From positions 5,704,001-5,768,000 of the forward strand of contig OY744468.1 of NCBI GenBank assembly GCA_963556145.1: 64,000 nucleotides of DNA. The letters are read 5' to 3'. The DNA is from Hygrocybe punicea (Eukaryota > Basidiomycota > Agaricomycetes > Agaricales > Hygrophoraceae). Shown piece after piece: positions 20,643 to 32,370 of this stretch (position 1 is the stretch's first letter; each line of letters starts with the position of its first letter). The notes beneath the pieces were generated by a model, which was not told where the DNA came from, made no database searches, and saw nothing but the letters and a program-made list of their open reading frames with translations. The position numbers were made by a program, and so were the translations under genes.

Positions 20643-23500
20643 TAAGGCATGTCATGAGTGCACTTGTGGGTGATCCAGATCCGAACTCGCAAGATTTTTT
20701 AATCTAAATTTACTTACACTGGATGCAAGCCATAGTATTTCTACTCAAAATATCTTGAACTGATCTTGAAATTAATCCATGTTACTTTAAAACATCATTG
20801 TAAGAAAAAGTTCAAAAAGATTTTGAATATTTTCTGTTCATTTTAAAATAAGTCATCATAAAAATATCTTGAGTGCTATCTTAAAAGAAATCAAATTCAT
20901 AGTCTTTGAACATCTTTTCTGTTCTCATAATTTTTATCACATCTGTATCATACCTTTTTCAGAAATATACAAAAAATATGATCTGTATATCTTAATGTTT
21001 TCTGCAAATGACACGTTAAAATAATATGGATTAATTTCAAAACAATTTCATAATATTTTTATTAGAAATATTATGGCTTCCATCCTGTGTTACTCAGATC
21101 CATGTGGGTTTTTCAATCCACTGGACTCGGATCCACAGGTCGGCTACCCATGGATACTTGGGTACTTGCAGGTGACCTGGGGCTCTACACACCTTGTGCA
21201 GGTCAGTCTACGTCTGGATGTGGTTGGACCATGAACCATCCTCTGCCACCCTCAAATTTCCTTGCAAGCCAGAGTGCCACGTCAACTGACGTGGGCCTGG
21301 GGTTGCAAGGAGTTGCGACAAGTGGGGAGGAGGGGGGATCTTCAGTGGCACCATGCTGCTGCTGGTGCCATTGCCACTGCTGTTGCCACTGTTGCTACTG
21401 CTGCCATTGCTGCTGCATTGCTGCCGGTGCCAATGTTGCTGCCATTGTTGCTCCCGCTGGACTAGTGGATTGTGGCCCACTAGTCCAGTGATCACGTGAT
21501 AGTTCCCACAGTTGATAGAGGATTTCGTAGCATTAGACTTGTAGTAGACAGTGGGTGACTATGAGACCACCTTGACCCATCCATGGAGTAGGACTTCCAC
21601 CTACTCCACTGCCATTGCTCCTGCTGCCATTTTTGCTGCTGCAATTGCTGTTGCTGCTGTTGCTGCTGCATTACTGCCACCGCCATTGCTGCTGTTGTTG
21701 CTGCTGTTGTTGCCACCATTGTTTTCATTGTGGCCATGGCTGCTGTGGTTGCTGTGGGCTGCTGCCACATCCACACTTGTGGGCATCATGGAGCTGGGGG
21801 GGGATAAGTATAGATAAATGAAATAGAAGACAAAGAAAACTTATCTTAGTAGCAGGGGTGGGCGCACCACTCCCCACTGTGTCCTTGTGTTGCTACTGTC
21901 CCTGGTTCCCATTGTGGGCATGGTGTTGGTGTGGGCATGGTGTTGGCATGGGTGTTGGCAGGTGTTGGTGTGGGCGTTGGTGGTGCTGCCGCTGCCGCTG
22001 CTGTTGCTGGCCATCCTCAACATGCTTCTCTGCATAACAAAATGTCAGTAAAGTAAAAATCATTTGATTACTTACTTGTGAGTGTTGCTGTTGTTGTTGT
22101 TGTTGAGTTGATGTTTTGCATCTGTGTTTAAGATCACATGATCTAAGTTCCCGTGATTTCATGCACAAAAATTAACACAAAAATTAAACATTTGAGTATC
22201 TACAGAGAATGAGTTCACAGCTTGGACACCGTTCCAAGCTGTTCAGAAAATTCTGCAGGGCCTGGAACCCAAAATTAGGTAAATGGCACAAAAAACATAC
22301 CACACCCATGGTCAATAGTGTTGCCGAAGTTCAGTTCGGTCCAGTTCCGACCCTGTTTGGCGGAACCGCGAACTGAACTTCAGGTCCGGTTTGGCGCATG
22401 GCCAAACCCGGACCCAGATGGCGTCGAACCGTCTCTTCGCGTTTGGTCTGGGTTCAGATGCGGTCTGAAACCCAGACCGAGGTGGGCTCACCCCATCCGT
22501 TCTCCTCGCGAATGGCAGGCACGTATCAATAGATACGGCGCTGCACTTCGCGAGGTAGATGGGTGCGGGGGAGCCCTCCAGTGTCCCCAAGGGATGTGGA
22601 GGGATGGGGGGTCTTGTCCCGTGGTCCCTGTGTGGCATTGCCGGCGCTGCTGCTGCCAAGTCCTCGTCGGGGCGGTGGTATGGTTGTGGTGGTGTTGCTG
22701 CCACGGCTGCTGCTGCTGCTGCTGTTGTCACCGTTGCCGCTGCCGCTGTTGCTGCTGCTGCTGCTGCTGCTGGCCGTCGCCGTCGTCATTGCCTTGCCGC
22801 CGCTGGTGGTGGTGGTGTTGCAGCCATCCCGCGTCCGTTGGCATTGCGTTGGCATTGGGATCCATGTTGTGCCGGGTCGTGTGCTCGCGATGTGGTCGCG
22901 GTCAAGTTGCCTGTGGCAGATAATATTAGTAAAGTTAAGAAATTTTATGAGACTTACCTGTGTTCATGAACGTGACATTGTGTCGCGTTCATTGGCCTTG
23001 CGTTGTTGCGGTGTTGGTGAGGAAAACCTACGTGTAATGGTCACATGATACTGTTTACCACGAAAAAGTAAGTAAAGAAATACGAAAAACAAATGAAATA
23101 AATACCTTAAAAATAGCCGCGTTCATGGTTTGGACATGGTTTGGAGCCGTTCAGGAAATCCGGCAGGCCTCAAAACCCGGAACTGAACCCGCGGTCCGGT
23201 TCAGCACTTGGCTGAACTTAGACTGAACCTAGGGTTCGGTTCGGGGTTTGAACCGGGCTCGGCTAGGTTCGGAACCGAACTATGGCAACACTAATGGTCA
23301 ACCTTATTTGCAACACTTCTGGAAATTTTGACTGACCCATGAGTACTCACACAGGTACCTGAGAGATAAGATGTGGACACCCAGATCTGTGAGTATTTTA
23401 GACAATGGGTAAATGGTACTCACAAGTAAGATACCCACAAGTTTTCCCACAGGTATACCCATTGTGACCTGTGGGTTACCCAGCATCGTGACATGCCTTA
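20643..23500. mobile_element. Non-autonomous hAT-like element (family D), 2858 bp, with nested family A copy
   Basis: Terminal repeats are TAAGGCATGTCATGA and the complement of TAAGGCATGTCACGA. The exact 8-bp duplication tacagcac lies at 20635-20642 and 23501-23508. Inner inverted blocks (CTGGATGCAAGCCATAGTATTTCTA near 20710, in two parts, and its complement near 21060) flank AT-rich sequence. The remainder has CTG/CAG triplet repeats (21350-21480, 21600-21760, 21960-22110). The 978-bp family A element lies inside, leaving about 1.87 kb of original element. No transposase is visible. Confidence 0.9.
22316..23293. mobile_element. Non-autonomous hAT-like element (family A), 978 bp
   Basis: The ends are TAGTGTTGCCGAAGTTCAG and the complement of TAGTGTTGCCATAGTTCGGT. 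The exact 8-bp duplication atggtcaa lies at 22308-22315 and 23294-23301. It is the inverted sister of the element at 783-2837, sharing the CTG-rich core and a GTATCTATTGATAC-type palindrome (22523-22536) bracketed by CTCGCGAA and TTCGCGAG boxes. Confidence 0.93.
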
Positions 23501-23589
23501 TACAGCACAATGTAATGAAGGGAGCTTTGAAGAGAGAGAGAACAAAAGGTGAGAACAACTGTTGAGTCTTCATGTCACAGTGTATTCTA

Positions 23590-23750
23590 CAGTTGGGCAA
23601 CAAAACTGTTGCAATGTTCATAAGAGTTGCATTGACATGCTGATAGCCTGGTTTATATTTTTATGTTTTTATTTTACCATTTTTCCTTCCCAAGCTATCA
23701 GCATGTCAATGCAATGCTTATGAACATTGCAACAGTTTTGTTGCCCACTG
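23590..23750. mobile_element. Tc1/mariner-type hairpin MITE, 161 bp
   Basis: The two arms of about 58 bp are near-perfect inverted repeats starting CAGTTGGGCAACAAAACTG and CAGTGGGCAACAAAACTG. They are flanked by TA at 23588-23589 and 23751-23752. CAGT ends with a TA duplication suit Tc1/mariner MITEs. It interrupts the 3' end of the helicase reading frame, whose stop codon now lies inside the MITE. Confidence 0.9.
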
Positions 23751-25899
23751 TATTATTGCTTCTGTGTTTGACATCACACTTTCCAGCACCTCCAGCACCC
23801 CATTCCCAGAATGTATGCTTCCATTTCCCAGCAGACAAAGTCAACATCAAACCCACTGCCACCAGCACCAGTGCACCCCATCCACCAACCCAGTCCTCAC
23901 GAGCATCCAACAACGTTGTGAGGTCGGCAATCATCTTGAGCTTCGTCTTGACCGTTTTTGAGATCAAATCGATTTCAGCATCAGTGAGGATCCATGAGAT
24001 TTGACGAACAGCTCGGTAACGGTCCAAGTTATGTGCGTGTGAACGCCATGCGTATAAAACCGCCTTGAGTGGCTCGCGCTCCTTCACCGGCCGATATTTT
24101 TGCCTTGTTGTAGACGATATATCGATGACTTGCTCAACAAACGTGAAGTTTTGCAGCATCAGGAATGTTCCTGGGAATAATCGCGTGAGATCAAAGCTGG
24201 TGTTGGGGTGGTTAGGACAACAAAAGTGATTGATATATGACGTCGTTGTGGATACATGCACATTAGCTCGTTAGTGGCAAATCTGGTCAGGACATACCAG
24301 TAGGTGTCTTGTCACCAAGATAACCTGCAAAGAATTCACGTACACAGCCTGCCAACTGGATACATTGGTACATCACCACTCCGGTACGCTCGGGCTTTTT
24401 GGATGTCTTGGTGATCGCTTGCATGGGTTGATCCGGGTCGCTAAGATCTGCCGGCAACTCTGACAGGTTTGTCGTTAATGCCCACGGTTCGTACATAATG
24501 AGGAACAAGGCTTCAATTGATGATGTCCGTCTGCCACGTCCACCTCTCTGTAGCAGGTTTGGGATGTCGCAACAAACTCCGTACTGGATAACGCACACAA
24601 TGTCTGGCACATCAAGACCCTGACAAACAAGCAATGTGAACAAAAATGCATGAGAGAACGCACACTAACCGTTGAAGCACCCGATGTCACGCACAGTATT
24701 CTCGTTGTCCCATCAGGTGCAGCAAAGTCACGGAATGTCTGTTCTAAGTATTCGTCTGACATGAGGCTGTGATAGTGCTTGGAAATGCGTTTGAGACGCA
24801 TGGTTTCAGGCAAAAGATTGTTGAGGAATTTTGCGGCATTGGTGGCCTCTTCACAATTATCATGGAAGACGAGTGTCTTGGGAATTAGGTGAATATCAAA
24901 TGCTTCATTTTGTGTATCAGGAATCAGGAATTGAAGGTTGCCAAAGTTGTTGAGTGACCCCGAAATCGGATGTGTTGCATATGTGATATTTGGACAATTT
25001 GATGTAAGGCTGACCATAACATAGTTGGACGGAAACAAGAGTTTATCGATGACACATTTGATGATGTGATTTGGAAATGTTCCGGAGAGTGCTTGACATG
25101 GAGTATCCTTAGCTAGCGCCAAGCGAAGTTGGCCGAGTGATCCCCAGGCTGGGCGGAACGCAGGGAGGCCATAGAGAGGAATTCCAGACGTGTAGATTGT
25201 GTGCGCTTCATCCACATGAACTCTTCTAATCAGCTTGACGAAATGGCGATTCTGAAGCGCTTGTGCAAGCTGAGGAAGATGCCCTTCGAAACTTTGTAGC
25301 TGCTCGGGCTGAACAATGACGATCGTGTACTTTCCATCTTGTAAAGCCTGAAAACAAGTCTGAGATGTAAACTGAATATGATAAATAAACTTGCCTTCCA
25401 AAATTTGGGCGCATTCATTGTGTCCTCATTGATAGCAGCAGCGGTTAGTCCATATGACTGGAATTCCGAAACCTGATGAAATTATGCTTCAATATGTTTG
25501 AAAACTTGACAAAACGCTTACCTGTAAAAGCTGTAGCCGCTTCAGAGGAGAAATGACAAGGGAAACGAAGCCAGGGTCCAGAAGTGCTGGGAGAACCATA
25601 CACAGTGTCTTCCCTGAGCCAGTACCAGCGTTAATCAAAGAATCCCGACCAGCCAAGAGCACCAGAGTAGCTTGTAGTTGAAAAATACGAGGTAGTTTCG
25701 CACCCTTTGACGCTGCATAGAGGAGGAGACACAGTTTGTGGACAGTTTCTGTATCCAAAGCGCTCAAATCCAGAAAGAAGTCTTGACCAGGTAGTTGATC
25801 GGACGAAATTTCTTGATATTTAGCAGCCAGATCATTGTCAGAGAGATTCCGGATTGATTCCAGGTCCATTCTGAGCAGTGGAGAGTCCATGGCAGCCAT
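23698..25899 (-). CDS. RecQ-like DEAH-box DNA helicase, basidiomycete expanded family
   Basis: An ATP-dependent DNA helicase of about 674 residues, MAAMDSPLLRMD from ATG 25899. Exons are 25522-25899, 25395-25472, 24670-25347, 24298-24619 and 23698-24266. Introns are 49, 47, 50 and a doubtful 31 nt; the second starts GC (AAG/GCAAGT). The motifs run in order: RIFQLQA (71-77), Walker A GTGSGKT (92-98), DEAH (198-201), SGTFPNH (motif III-like), GLDVPDI after residue 378, and arginine-finger motif QRGGRGRR (402-409). A Cys pair HFCCPNHPN follows the last intron, where RecQ proteins have a zinc-binding subdomain. No HRDC domain is visible. Related RecQ-like genes are multicopy in agaricomycetes, some near telomeres (recalled). 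The last 16 codons come from the MITE at 23590, so the natural C-terminus is lost. It may still be expressed. Confidence 0.78.
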
Positions 25900-25904
25900 T
25901 GCAC

Positions 25905-26085
25905 AAACCGTTGATCGAGCCTGAAAGCTAATGGTACAGGAAACGTGACTAACTTCCTTATCGAGTCTATCCTAATATGGAAATTCTCGGAAACCACCAA
26001 ATTGAAACTCAGAACAACCGGTCTCTCTAGCGAGATATCCGCATTAGGACTCGCCGAGAGACGGTCACCGGTCTAACAATGGTCC
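25905..26085 (-). promoter_or_regulatory. Upstream module with CArG box and hairpin, helicase gene
   Basis: CCATATTAGG on the coding strand (25971-25980) lies about 75 nt before the ATG. It is preceded by CTCTCGGCGAGT...CTCGCTAGAGAG inverted sequence and TTCTGAGTTTCAAT. The block aligns with that upstream of the DUF6589-like gene (10380-10575). Similarity of position and order suggests a common cis-element or a common element end. Confidence 0.45.
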
Positions 26086-26167
26086 GGTCTGGCTAACAAC
26101 CCATATATGGGTTAGCCGTTGTTAGCCGCAGCCAAGCCAAGCCGGACCGAGCCGTGGCAACACTAGT
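26086..26167. mobile_element. hAT-like terminus (TAGTGTTGCCACGG type)
   Basis: GTTAGCC repeats lead into CCGAGCCGTGGCAACACTA ending at 26167, the complement of TAGTGTTGCCACGGCTCGG. It resembles the family C end at 12596. A second terminus with flank gttcagca is not in the window. The helicase ATG is only 268 bp inside this end, so the helicase may lie within an hAT-bounded unit. Confidence 0.5.
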
Positions 26168-26640
26168 TCAGCACCCAACCCCTCACCCTCTACACTGTCC
26201 TCACCCTCTTGTGATGACCAGCACCCATCCTCTCTGCACCCTCTGAGTCCCTCTCTCACCTTCTGCCAACATCCAACACCCATTCTCTACCCTCTCTCAT
26301 CTCCTCTCATGCTCCCCTACCTTTCACCCTCCCTAGCTTTCCCTCATCCCTTCTCTTGCCCTCTTGCTTTTCTACCCCTCACCCACCTGGTGACTGCTAT
26401 TGCCTTCACTCTGAATCACTCACCCTCTCCCATCCCCTAGTGTTGTCACTCACCACCTCTTGCCTTCTCTCACTCTCTTTCCCCTTTCAGGCAACTGATC
26501 ACCACCCCACTGGGTGGTGGTGATGGCAACCAGAGAGAGGGCACCACTCACACCCAATTGCCTCATGATTGGATGGAGCCCCACCAATCAACAAGCATGC
26601 CAGTGGGTAAGCTTAGAATGCTGCAACTGGCCATAATATA
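26168..26640. other. Pyrimidine-rich low-complexity stretch
   Basis: CACCCTCT/CCTCTC-type degenerate repeats with no coding frame. A perfect hairpin ATCACCACC...GGTGGTGAT (CCACTGGG loop) lies near 26500-26525. Confidence 0.65.
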
Positions 26641-26793
26641 TATAATATTGTCATAAAGAATGAGCTCGAAAAGCATAAGTTAGAATGAAAAAGAAGATGG
26701 CAGCAAGCACAGAAAAGTGCTGAAATAAAAGCAAATGCTCGAGCGAGTAAGCCAAAAGGCTATTTAAGCTTATGTAAATCTATGGATGTAAAT

Positions 26794-28814
26794 CTATGGA
26801 AATGCTTCCCGTCTATGGTCATGAAAGTTTCCGGTCATGAAAGTTTCCGTCACAATTTGCAGGACCGGCCTAGGGAGTTGACTCGTATTCTGGGTCCCAT
26901 CTGGTTGCCCAGCCACACCCGTCATGGGTATCAGTGGAAGACATGGACGTTCATTGCGAAACGCGTGCCGTGCGTTGAGGCTATAGGATATGTTCAAATC
27001 CCGATTTGAGAAAGGAAATGGTATTGGGAGCAGCATACCTGGTCAGCAAACAATTGGCATAAACTAGTTTCGGAGTAAGAAGTGGATTTCCGTAGCGGGG
27101 AAACACGTACGCTGAACCTGGACTGGGAGAGGTCCTAATATGGCGGCCGTGTAGGGCCAGCCCAAGGTCTACATTCGCGATCCACCGGCTTCAGCTGGAT
27201 ATCAAGATTATCAGGTATGTTTCTTGACACTCACTGCGGCGACCTCAATCGCGGCGACGATCCTAGAGAGAGTTAGCATGAAAGACTGACAATGACAATA
27301 CCACGCACATCAGAATACCTCCAGTACTGAGAGTGTACGTCACGAGAGTATTGTAAATATTGGGAGTACTGCGACACGGGATTAGCGATGTTCCTGTAAG
27401 AGACACCTTATGGGAGTACGCACAACACAATGTCCGACTTCTTACGACATCTGAGGAGGAAGTAGGAAATACAGATGGCGATCAAGCCATCAACAATGAG
27501 TCCCATCGTAACCCCGACAATGATAATCCATTCCACATGTCGCATGTAGGTAGTCCAGTCATGATAAATGAAGCTGAGCGTGCCATTACCCGTGAGAGAG
27601 AGAAGATCAGATAGTCATAGAAGTCTTGCCTGTAGGCGACAACCGCTGAACCATGTTGATGTTAGTGTAAAACGGCTATCACATACCATATATGGACGTA
27701 CCGATTCCAAATGCTATTTAGAAATCAGCTTTGAGAATTAGAAGGGTATGAATGACACGCACTCGGCCGAATGGTAGCCAGAACACTCTGTGCGAGTGAC
27801 AGTTCAGATTATAATGTCATGTCTGGACTACATCTACTGACAACAATACCAGATAGCCACAGGTTTCTATTGCTGACTGGGCAGAATGGTCGGGATTCAG
27901 AATGAGAATCGTTAAATATCACCACATACGCAGGTAAATTCTACGGACAAAGAACCTGAAGAAGAATGATGTGGTCAACGGAAATGACACGCTCGGCAGT
28001 GAGACGAACTGGTTCACAGTCCACGCTATCGCAAACTAGAGAGAGCCAAGTCAAGGGCGAGATGGTCTGTATTGATTGTGAGGAACCTACCCCGATAATA
28101 ACAACGACCTGATCCCGGTTGGGTAAGCCATGGAAGTAGGCATAACCACGACGCTCACCTGGAGACCACTGTCTCGTAGAATGAAAAGGAAGAACTGTGT
28201 CTGGATAGCATACACACTCACTTGCCAACCCTCTCAACGTATTCCAATTCACCGAAATGCTCGATCAAGTAGTCGTGCATGTTGATCACAATCACAATAA
28301 TGTACGCCGTGTCTAGAGAGCTGGAAGGAGGTTCTTATAAGGACACATGCAACATTGAGTACGCCGAGGTCTTACAATATGAAACCGACCTGAAAATACA
28401 GTTAGTCAATGGTCGAAACGGGCATGGTCGTCCAGACTTACAAGGGCTTGTACCGATGGAGAAGTATGCTCAGGACGGGAAGTGTAGGGTCAGCAGAATG
28501 CTCACCTTTCATCCAAATGGGGTCTGAGCCAAAGTTGTTGTAGTACTGGTGGACCTGCACAGATGTCTAACAGTAAAGTTAGTCAGATTCATAGCGGCAC
28601 AGCAATGGTTGCCCACTTACAGCACCATACAGCCTGTTATTATTGCAATCTTAATCGTCAGGATGTGCAAATGGCAGAGAAGCTACACACATGATGGTCA
28701 ACACAACACCAAGATAAGGAGCTGCACAATATAAATGGGGAGACGTTAGCACAGAATTAGGTGGCCAGAACAGCACGAACCGAGGGTGACTGCCTTGACG
28801 ATCGGAGAAACCAT
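26794..28814 (-). CDS. DUF6534-like multi-pass membrane protein, copy 1
   Basis: The start MVSPIVKAVTL (28814) is shared by all four copies. Reading is spread over many short exons, most boundaries inferred from gt...ag signals. Recognisable pieces are VHQYYNNFGSDPIWMK (about 28540), DSVDCEPVRLTAERV (about 28000), and the membrane segment HVEWIIIVGVTMGLIVDGLI plus CISYFLLRC (about 27430-27540). The last exon 26794-26980 begins SLNARHAFRNER after a 58-nt intron (26981-27038). A membrane exon followed by a late SLNAR box matches the DUF6534 family, seven-helix fungal proteins of unknown function. The family call is from recall. I could not confirm an unbroken reading frame, so it may be decaying. 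Confidence 0.5.
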
Positions 28815-29760
28815 GGCGAAGTTAGGATGAGCAGAAACTTCAGCATGAGAAGAACTTCGACTCTTTGTATGCTAAGACCCAGAGTTCCTTGGTGATTGGC
28901 AACTTTGAGAGGGTTTGTTGGCATCAGCAGTACTAGTGAGTCGCCAGCGTAACAATCATCGTGGTCAGTTCTAGGTCAGTTTGGCCCTATACTAGAAAAT
29001 ACACTTTGATGTTTGCGGTATGAAAACCAGGGGTATGAAAACTGAGGTCCAAATTTTGCGCTACTAACCAACCAAACCTGGTCGCGTTCCCCGGCAAGGC
29101 TCAACAATTGCTAGTATACACATCACTTTTCTCCCAATCACTGCCACATGCCAATCTTAAACGATGCTCATCTTGGCGATGCACACCGACAACGACAATA
29201 CATCTCCACGTCATCGACCTCCGAGGCACAGCCGCCACTGACGGTGGCGTTGGTAAACCTGTGTTCTATTCACCCTCGGTCTCACATTCGTCCTTTGCCA
29301 ATTGGGGGGAAATCAAAGTTCAGGTCAGCCATAGTGTCTCAGAACAATCCGAGCCCACAACTGAACGGGTGACACACCATAACGGTGGTCCGGTTCTGTC
29401 GGCTTACCGTAAGCATCCATCGCTTCGAAAATTAATTCCACATTGCCACAACCGCAGACGAAGACGAAGATGCGTGCCAAAGTTTGATCTACCAGACGGA
29501 TTATGCGATGTGGGTGGTAACTATCATGACTCAGTGCCTTGTTCTCGAGAACGGTTCCCATAGCTATGGGATCGAGAACCGAGCCCCGTGTTTAATGTCA
29601 TTGGAGGGCTGTTCACCTTTACGCTGAGATGTAGTGACAATCCCGTACCAAGGCACTTTGTAAGTTACAAGCCAGTGATATTTGACGGGCACGAATATAT
29701 GGAATCAGAGAATCTTACGATTGTGGGACACGATACTTCTCCCAGCTTATATCGTTCACG
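28815..29760. other. Spacer between membrane-protein copies 1 and 2
   Basis: No recognisable gene. Plus- and minus-strand frames of up to 151 and 78 codons (29108-29563) show no domain and overlap each other. A short palindrome CCATAGCTATGG lies at about 29559-29570. Confidence 0.45.
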
Positions 29761-31754
29761 TCATTCCTCCCCGTCTATGATCACAAAAGTTTGGGCCTTG
29801 AGTTCCAGGACTGGCCCAGAGAGTTGACTTTTATTTGGGGTCCCGTCTAGGTGCCCAGCTCCACCAGTCACGGATACCAGCGGAAGACGTTCATTGCGAA
29901 ACACTTGCCGGGAATTGAGGCTATAGGATATGTTCAGATCACGATTTGAGAGAGGAAATAATATTGGGGGCACCTGGTCAGCAAACAATTGGCATAAACT
30001 AGTATTGGAGTAAGTAGTGGTTTTTTCGTGGCGAGGGAACAAACACGTACGCTGTACCTGCACTACGAGAGGTCCTAATAAAGCAGTCGTGTGGGGCCAA
30101 CCCAAGGTCTACATTCGCTTCAGCTGGATATCAAGCATGGTTCTTGATACTCACTGACGCGACCTCAATCGCGGCGACAATCCTAGTGAGAGTTAGCATG
30201 AAAGATTGACATTGACAATACCACGCACATAAGAATACCTCCAGTATTGAGAGTGTACGTCACGAGAGTATTGTAAATATCGTAAGTACTGCGACAATGG
30301 ATCAGCGATGTGCCTGTGAGACACCGTATTCGAGTACGCACCACACAATGTCCGACTTCTTACGATCTCTGAGGAGAAAGTAGGAAATACAGATGGCGAT
30401 CAAGCCATCAACAATGAGTCCCATCGTAATTCCAACAATGATGATCCATTCCACATGTGCCATGAAGGCAATCCAGTCATGATAAATGAAGCTGAGGGTG
30501 CCGTGACCCGTGAGAGAGAGAAGTTCAGATATTCACAGAAATCTTGCCTGTAGGCAGCAACCGCTGAACAATGTTGACGTTAGTATTAATTAGCTATCAG
30601 ATACCACATATGGACGTACCGATTCCAAATGCTATTTACAAATCAGTTCTGAGGATTAGAAAGTTATGAATTGGCGCTCACCCGGCCGAATGGTAGCCAG
30701 AACACTCTGTGTGAATGGTAATTCTTGATAATAATGCCATTCCTGGACCGTATCTACTCACGATGATACCAGACAGCCACAGATTCCTATTGCTGACTGC
30801 GCAGCATGATCGGGATTGGGATGAGGACTGGTTGAATTTACCACTTACGCAGGTAAATTCTGCGGACGAAGAACCTGAGGAAGAATAATTTGGTCAACGG
30901 AAATGACGCGCTCAGGAGTGAGGCGAACTGGTTCACAATCCACGCTATCACAAGCTGGAGAGAGCCAAGTCAAGAGCGAGATAGTCAATATCAATTTAAT
31001 GAACCCACCCCGATAATGACAAGGGCCTTATCCCGTTGGGTGAGCCGTGGAAGTAGGAATAACCGCGACACTCACCTGGAGTCCCCTGTCTCATAGAATG
31101 AAAAAGAAAGAAAGGGTATCTGGATAGCATACACTCACTTGCCAATGACCTCAAGGTATTCCAAATCACCGAAATGCTTGATCAAGCTGTCGTGGATGAA
31201 GAGAACAAGCATTGTGACGTGCGCCGTGTCCAGAGAACTAGAAGCGCGTTCTTATAAGGACACACGCAACACTGAGTGCATCGAGGTCTTACAATATAAA
31301 GCCAACCTGGAAATGACAGAGAGTCAATGGTCGAAAGGGCATGGTCATTTAGACTTACGAGGGCTTGTAACCATAGGGAATACTCAGGTCGGACAGGGTA
31401 GAGTCAGCCCAAATTCTTGCCGAATGCTCACCTTTCAACCAGATGGGGTCTGAGCCAAAGTTGTTGTAGTACTGGTGGACCTGCATAAAGGTCTAAGAGC
31501 AAAGTGGTTCAGCTTTATGGCAAAAGTAAGTGGCTTCCAACTGACAGCCCCATACAGCCTGTTATTATTGCAATCTTAATTGTCAGGGTTTACACGTAGT
31601 GTAGAGTGGACAGATACACGCAGTATAGCGAATACACCGCCCAGATAAGGACCTGCACAATATACATTGTCGGAGACGTTAGCGGAGCGGCATATTTGGA
31701 CCGGTCAGAAGAGCACGAACCGAGGATGACCGCATTGACGATCGGAGAAACCAT
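29761..31754 (-). CDS. DUF6534-like multi-pass membrane protein, copy 2
   Basis: It starts MVSPIVNAVIL at 31754. Exon and intron order is collinear with copy 1, including QVHQYYNNFGSDPIW (about 31480), DSVDCEPVRLTPERV (about 30930) and the GLIVDGLIAICISYFLL membrane exon (about 30350-30450). The final exon has SLNSRQVFRNERLPLVSVTG (about 29900) and ends QTFVIIDGEE. Copies 1 and 2 are the closest pair by eye, so they probably arose by tandem duplication. Decayed dioxygenase sequence lies directly upstream (32044-32370), as it does upstream of copy 4. Frame integrity is unconfirmed. Confidence 0.5.
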
Positions 31755-32043
31755 GTTGGAAGTCAGGACGAGCAGAAAGTTCAGCTTTGAGAAGAACTAC
31801 AATGTACAATACAAACTCACCGTCCCCTGGTCAGCTTTGAGAGAACCTCCGTGTTTGATGGTCATCAAGCAAAACCCCCAGGTCAATGAGATCACACAGA
31901 TCACCGCGGCAACAATCATAGGTCCCTTCTGCCTATAAACAGCAAATAAACCCGTCTTCAATTTTATATTTGCGTTGGTATAGCATAAATCGAAGATACT
32001 TTCCGACTAATACGCATCTAGCTTTACAACAAGGGTCGTCCTA

Positions 32044-32370
32044 CCACTTTCGCGCGTCCCTAGTACTGACTACCATCTTCCATCGTGATCGCGTTCTCTG
32101 GCCCCAGTAGGTACACGATGTAGAACCGTTTGAAAAACCCAGACCGGTTGCGGAGGTGGTGGATCAGCAACAATTTTGTTTACACTTTGACAGCGTGACC
32201 TAAGGGTCAACGAACCACAAGTCTTGTTCCGCATATATCTCATTAACATCAGCGTACCGTAGTCCGTGCTTGTTTTCCATGACATTAGCCAGGTTTGTCT
32301 TGGTTCATAAATGAGCTTGAGGTCGGTGTGGGCTCGCGTCTCGTAATCCTCAGGCTGATCAAATTTTCTC
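32044..32370 (-). pseudogene. 2OG-Fe(II) dioxygenase fragment 1, frameshifted
   Basis: DLKLIYEPRQTWL, then a piece corresponding to ENKHTDYGTL, aligns with the intact gene at 36753-37714. A 2-nt deletion breaks the His-x-Asp metal site (reads NKHG in one frame and STDYGT in another). Sequence matching the C-terminal RFYVVYLL...ENAI end lies at 32044-32130, and remnants of exon 1 (QPDE region) lie near 32345. Clearly inactive. Confidence 0.7.

Noticed and set aside
29108..29563. 151-codon plus-strand frame between membrane-protein copies
   Set aside because: No domain, Arg/His/Ser-rich, and overlapped by a minus-strand frame of similar quality.
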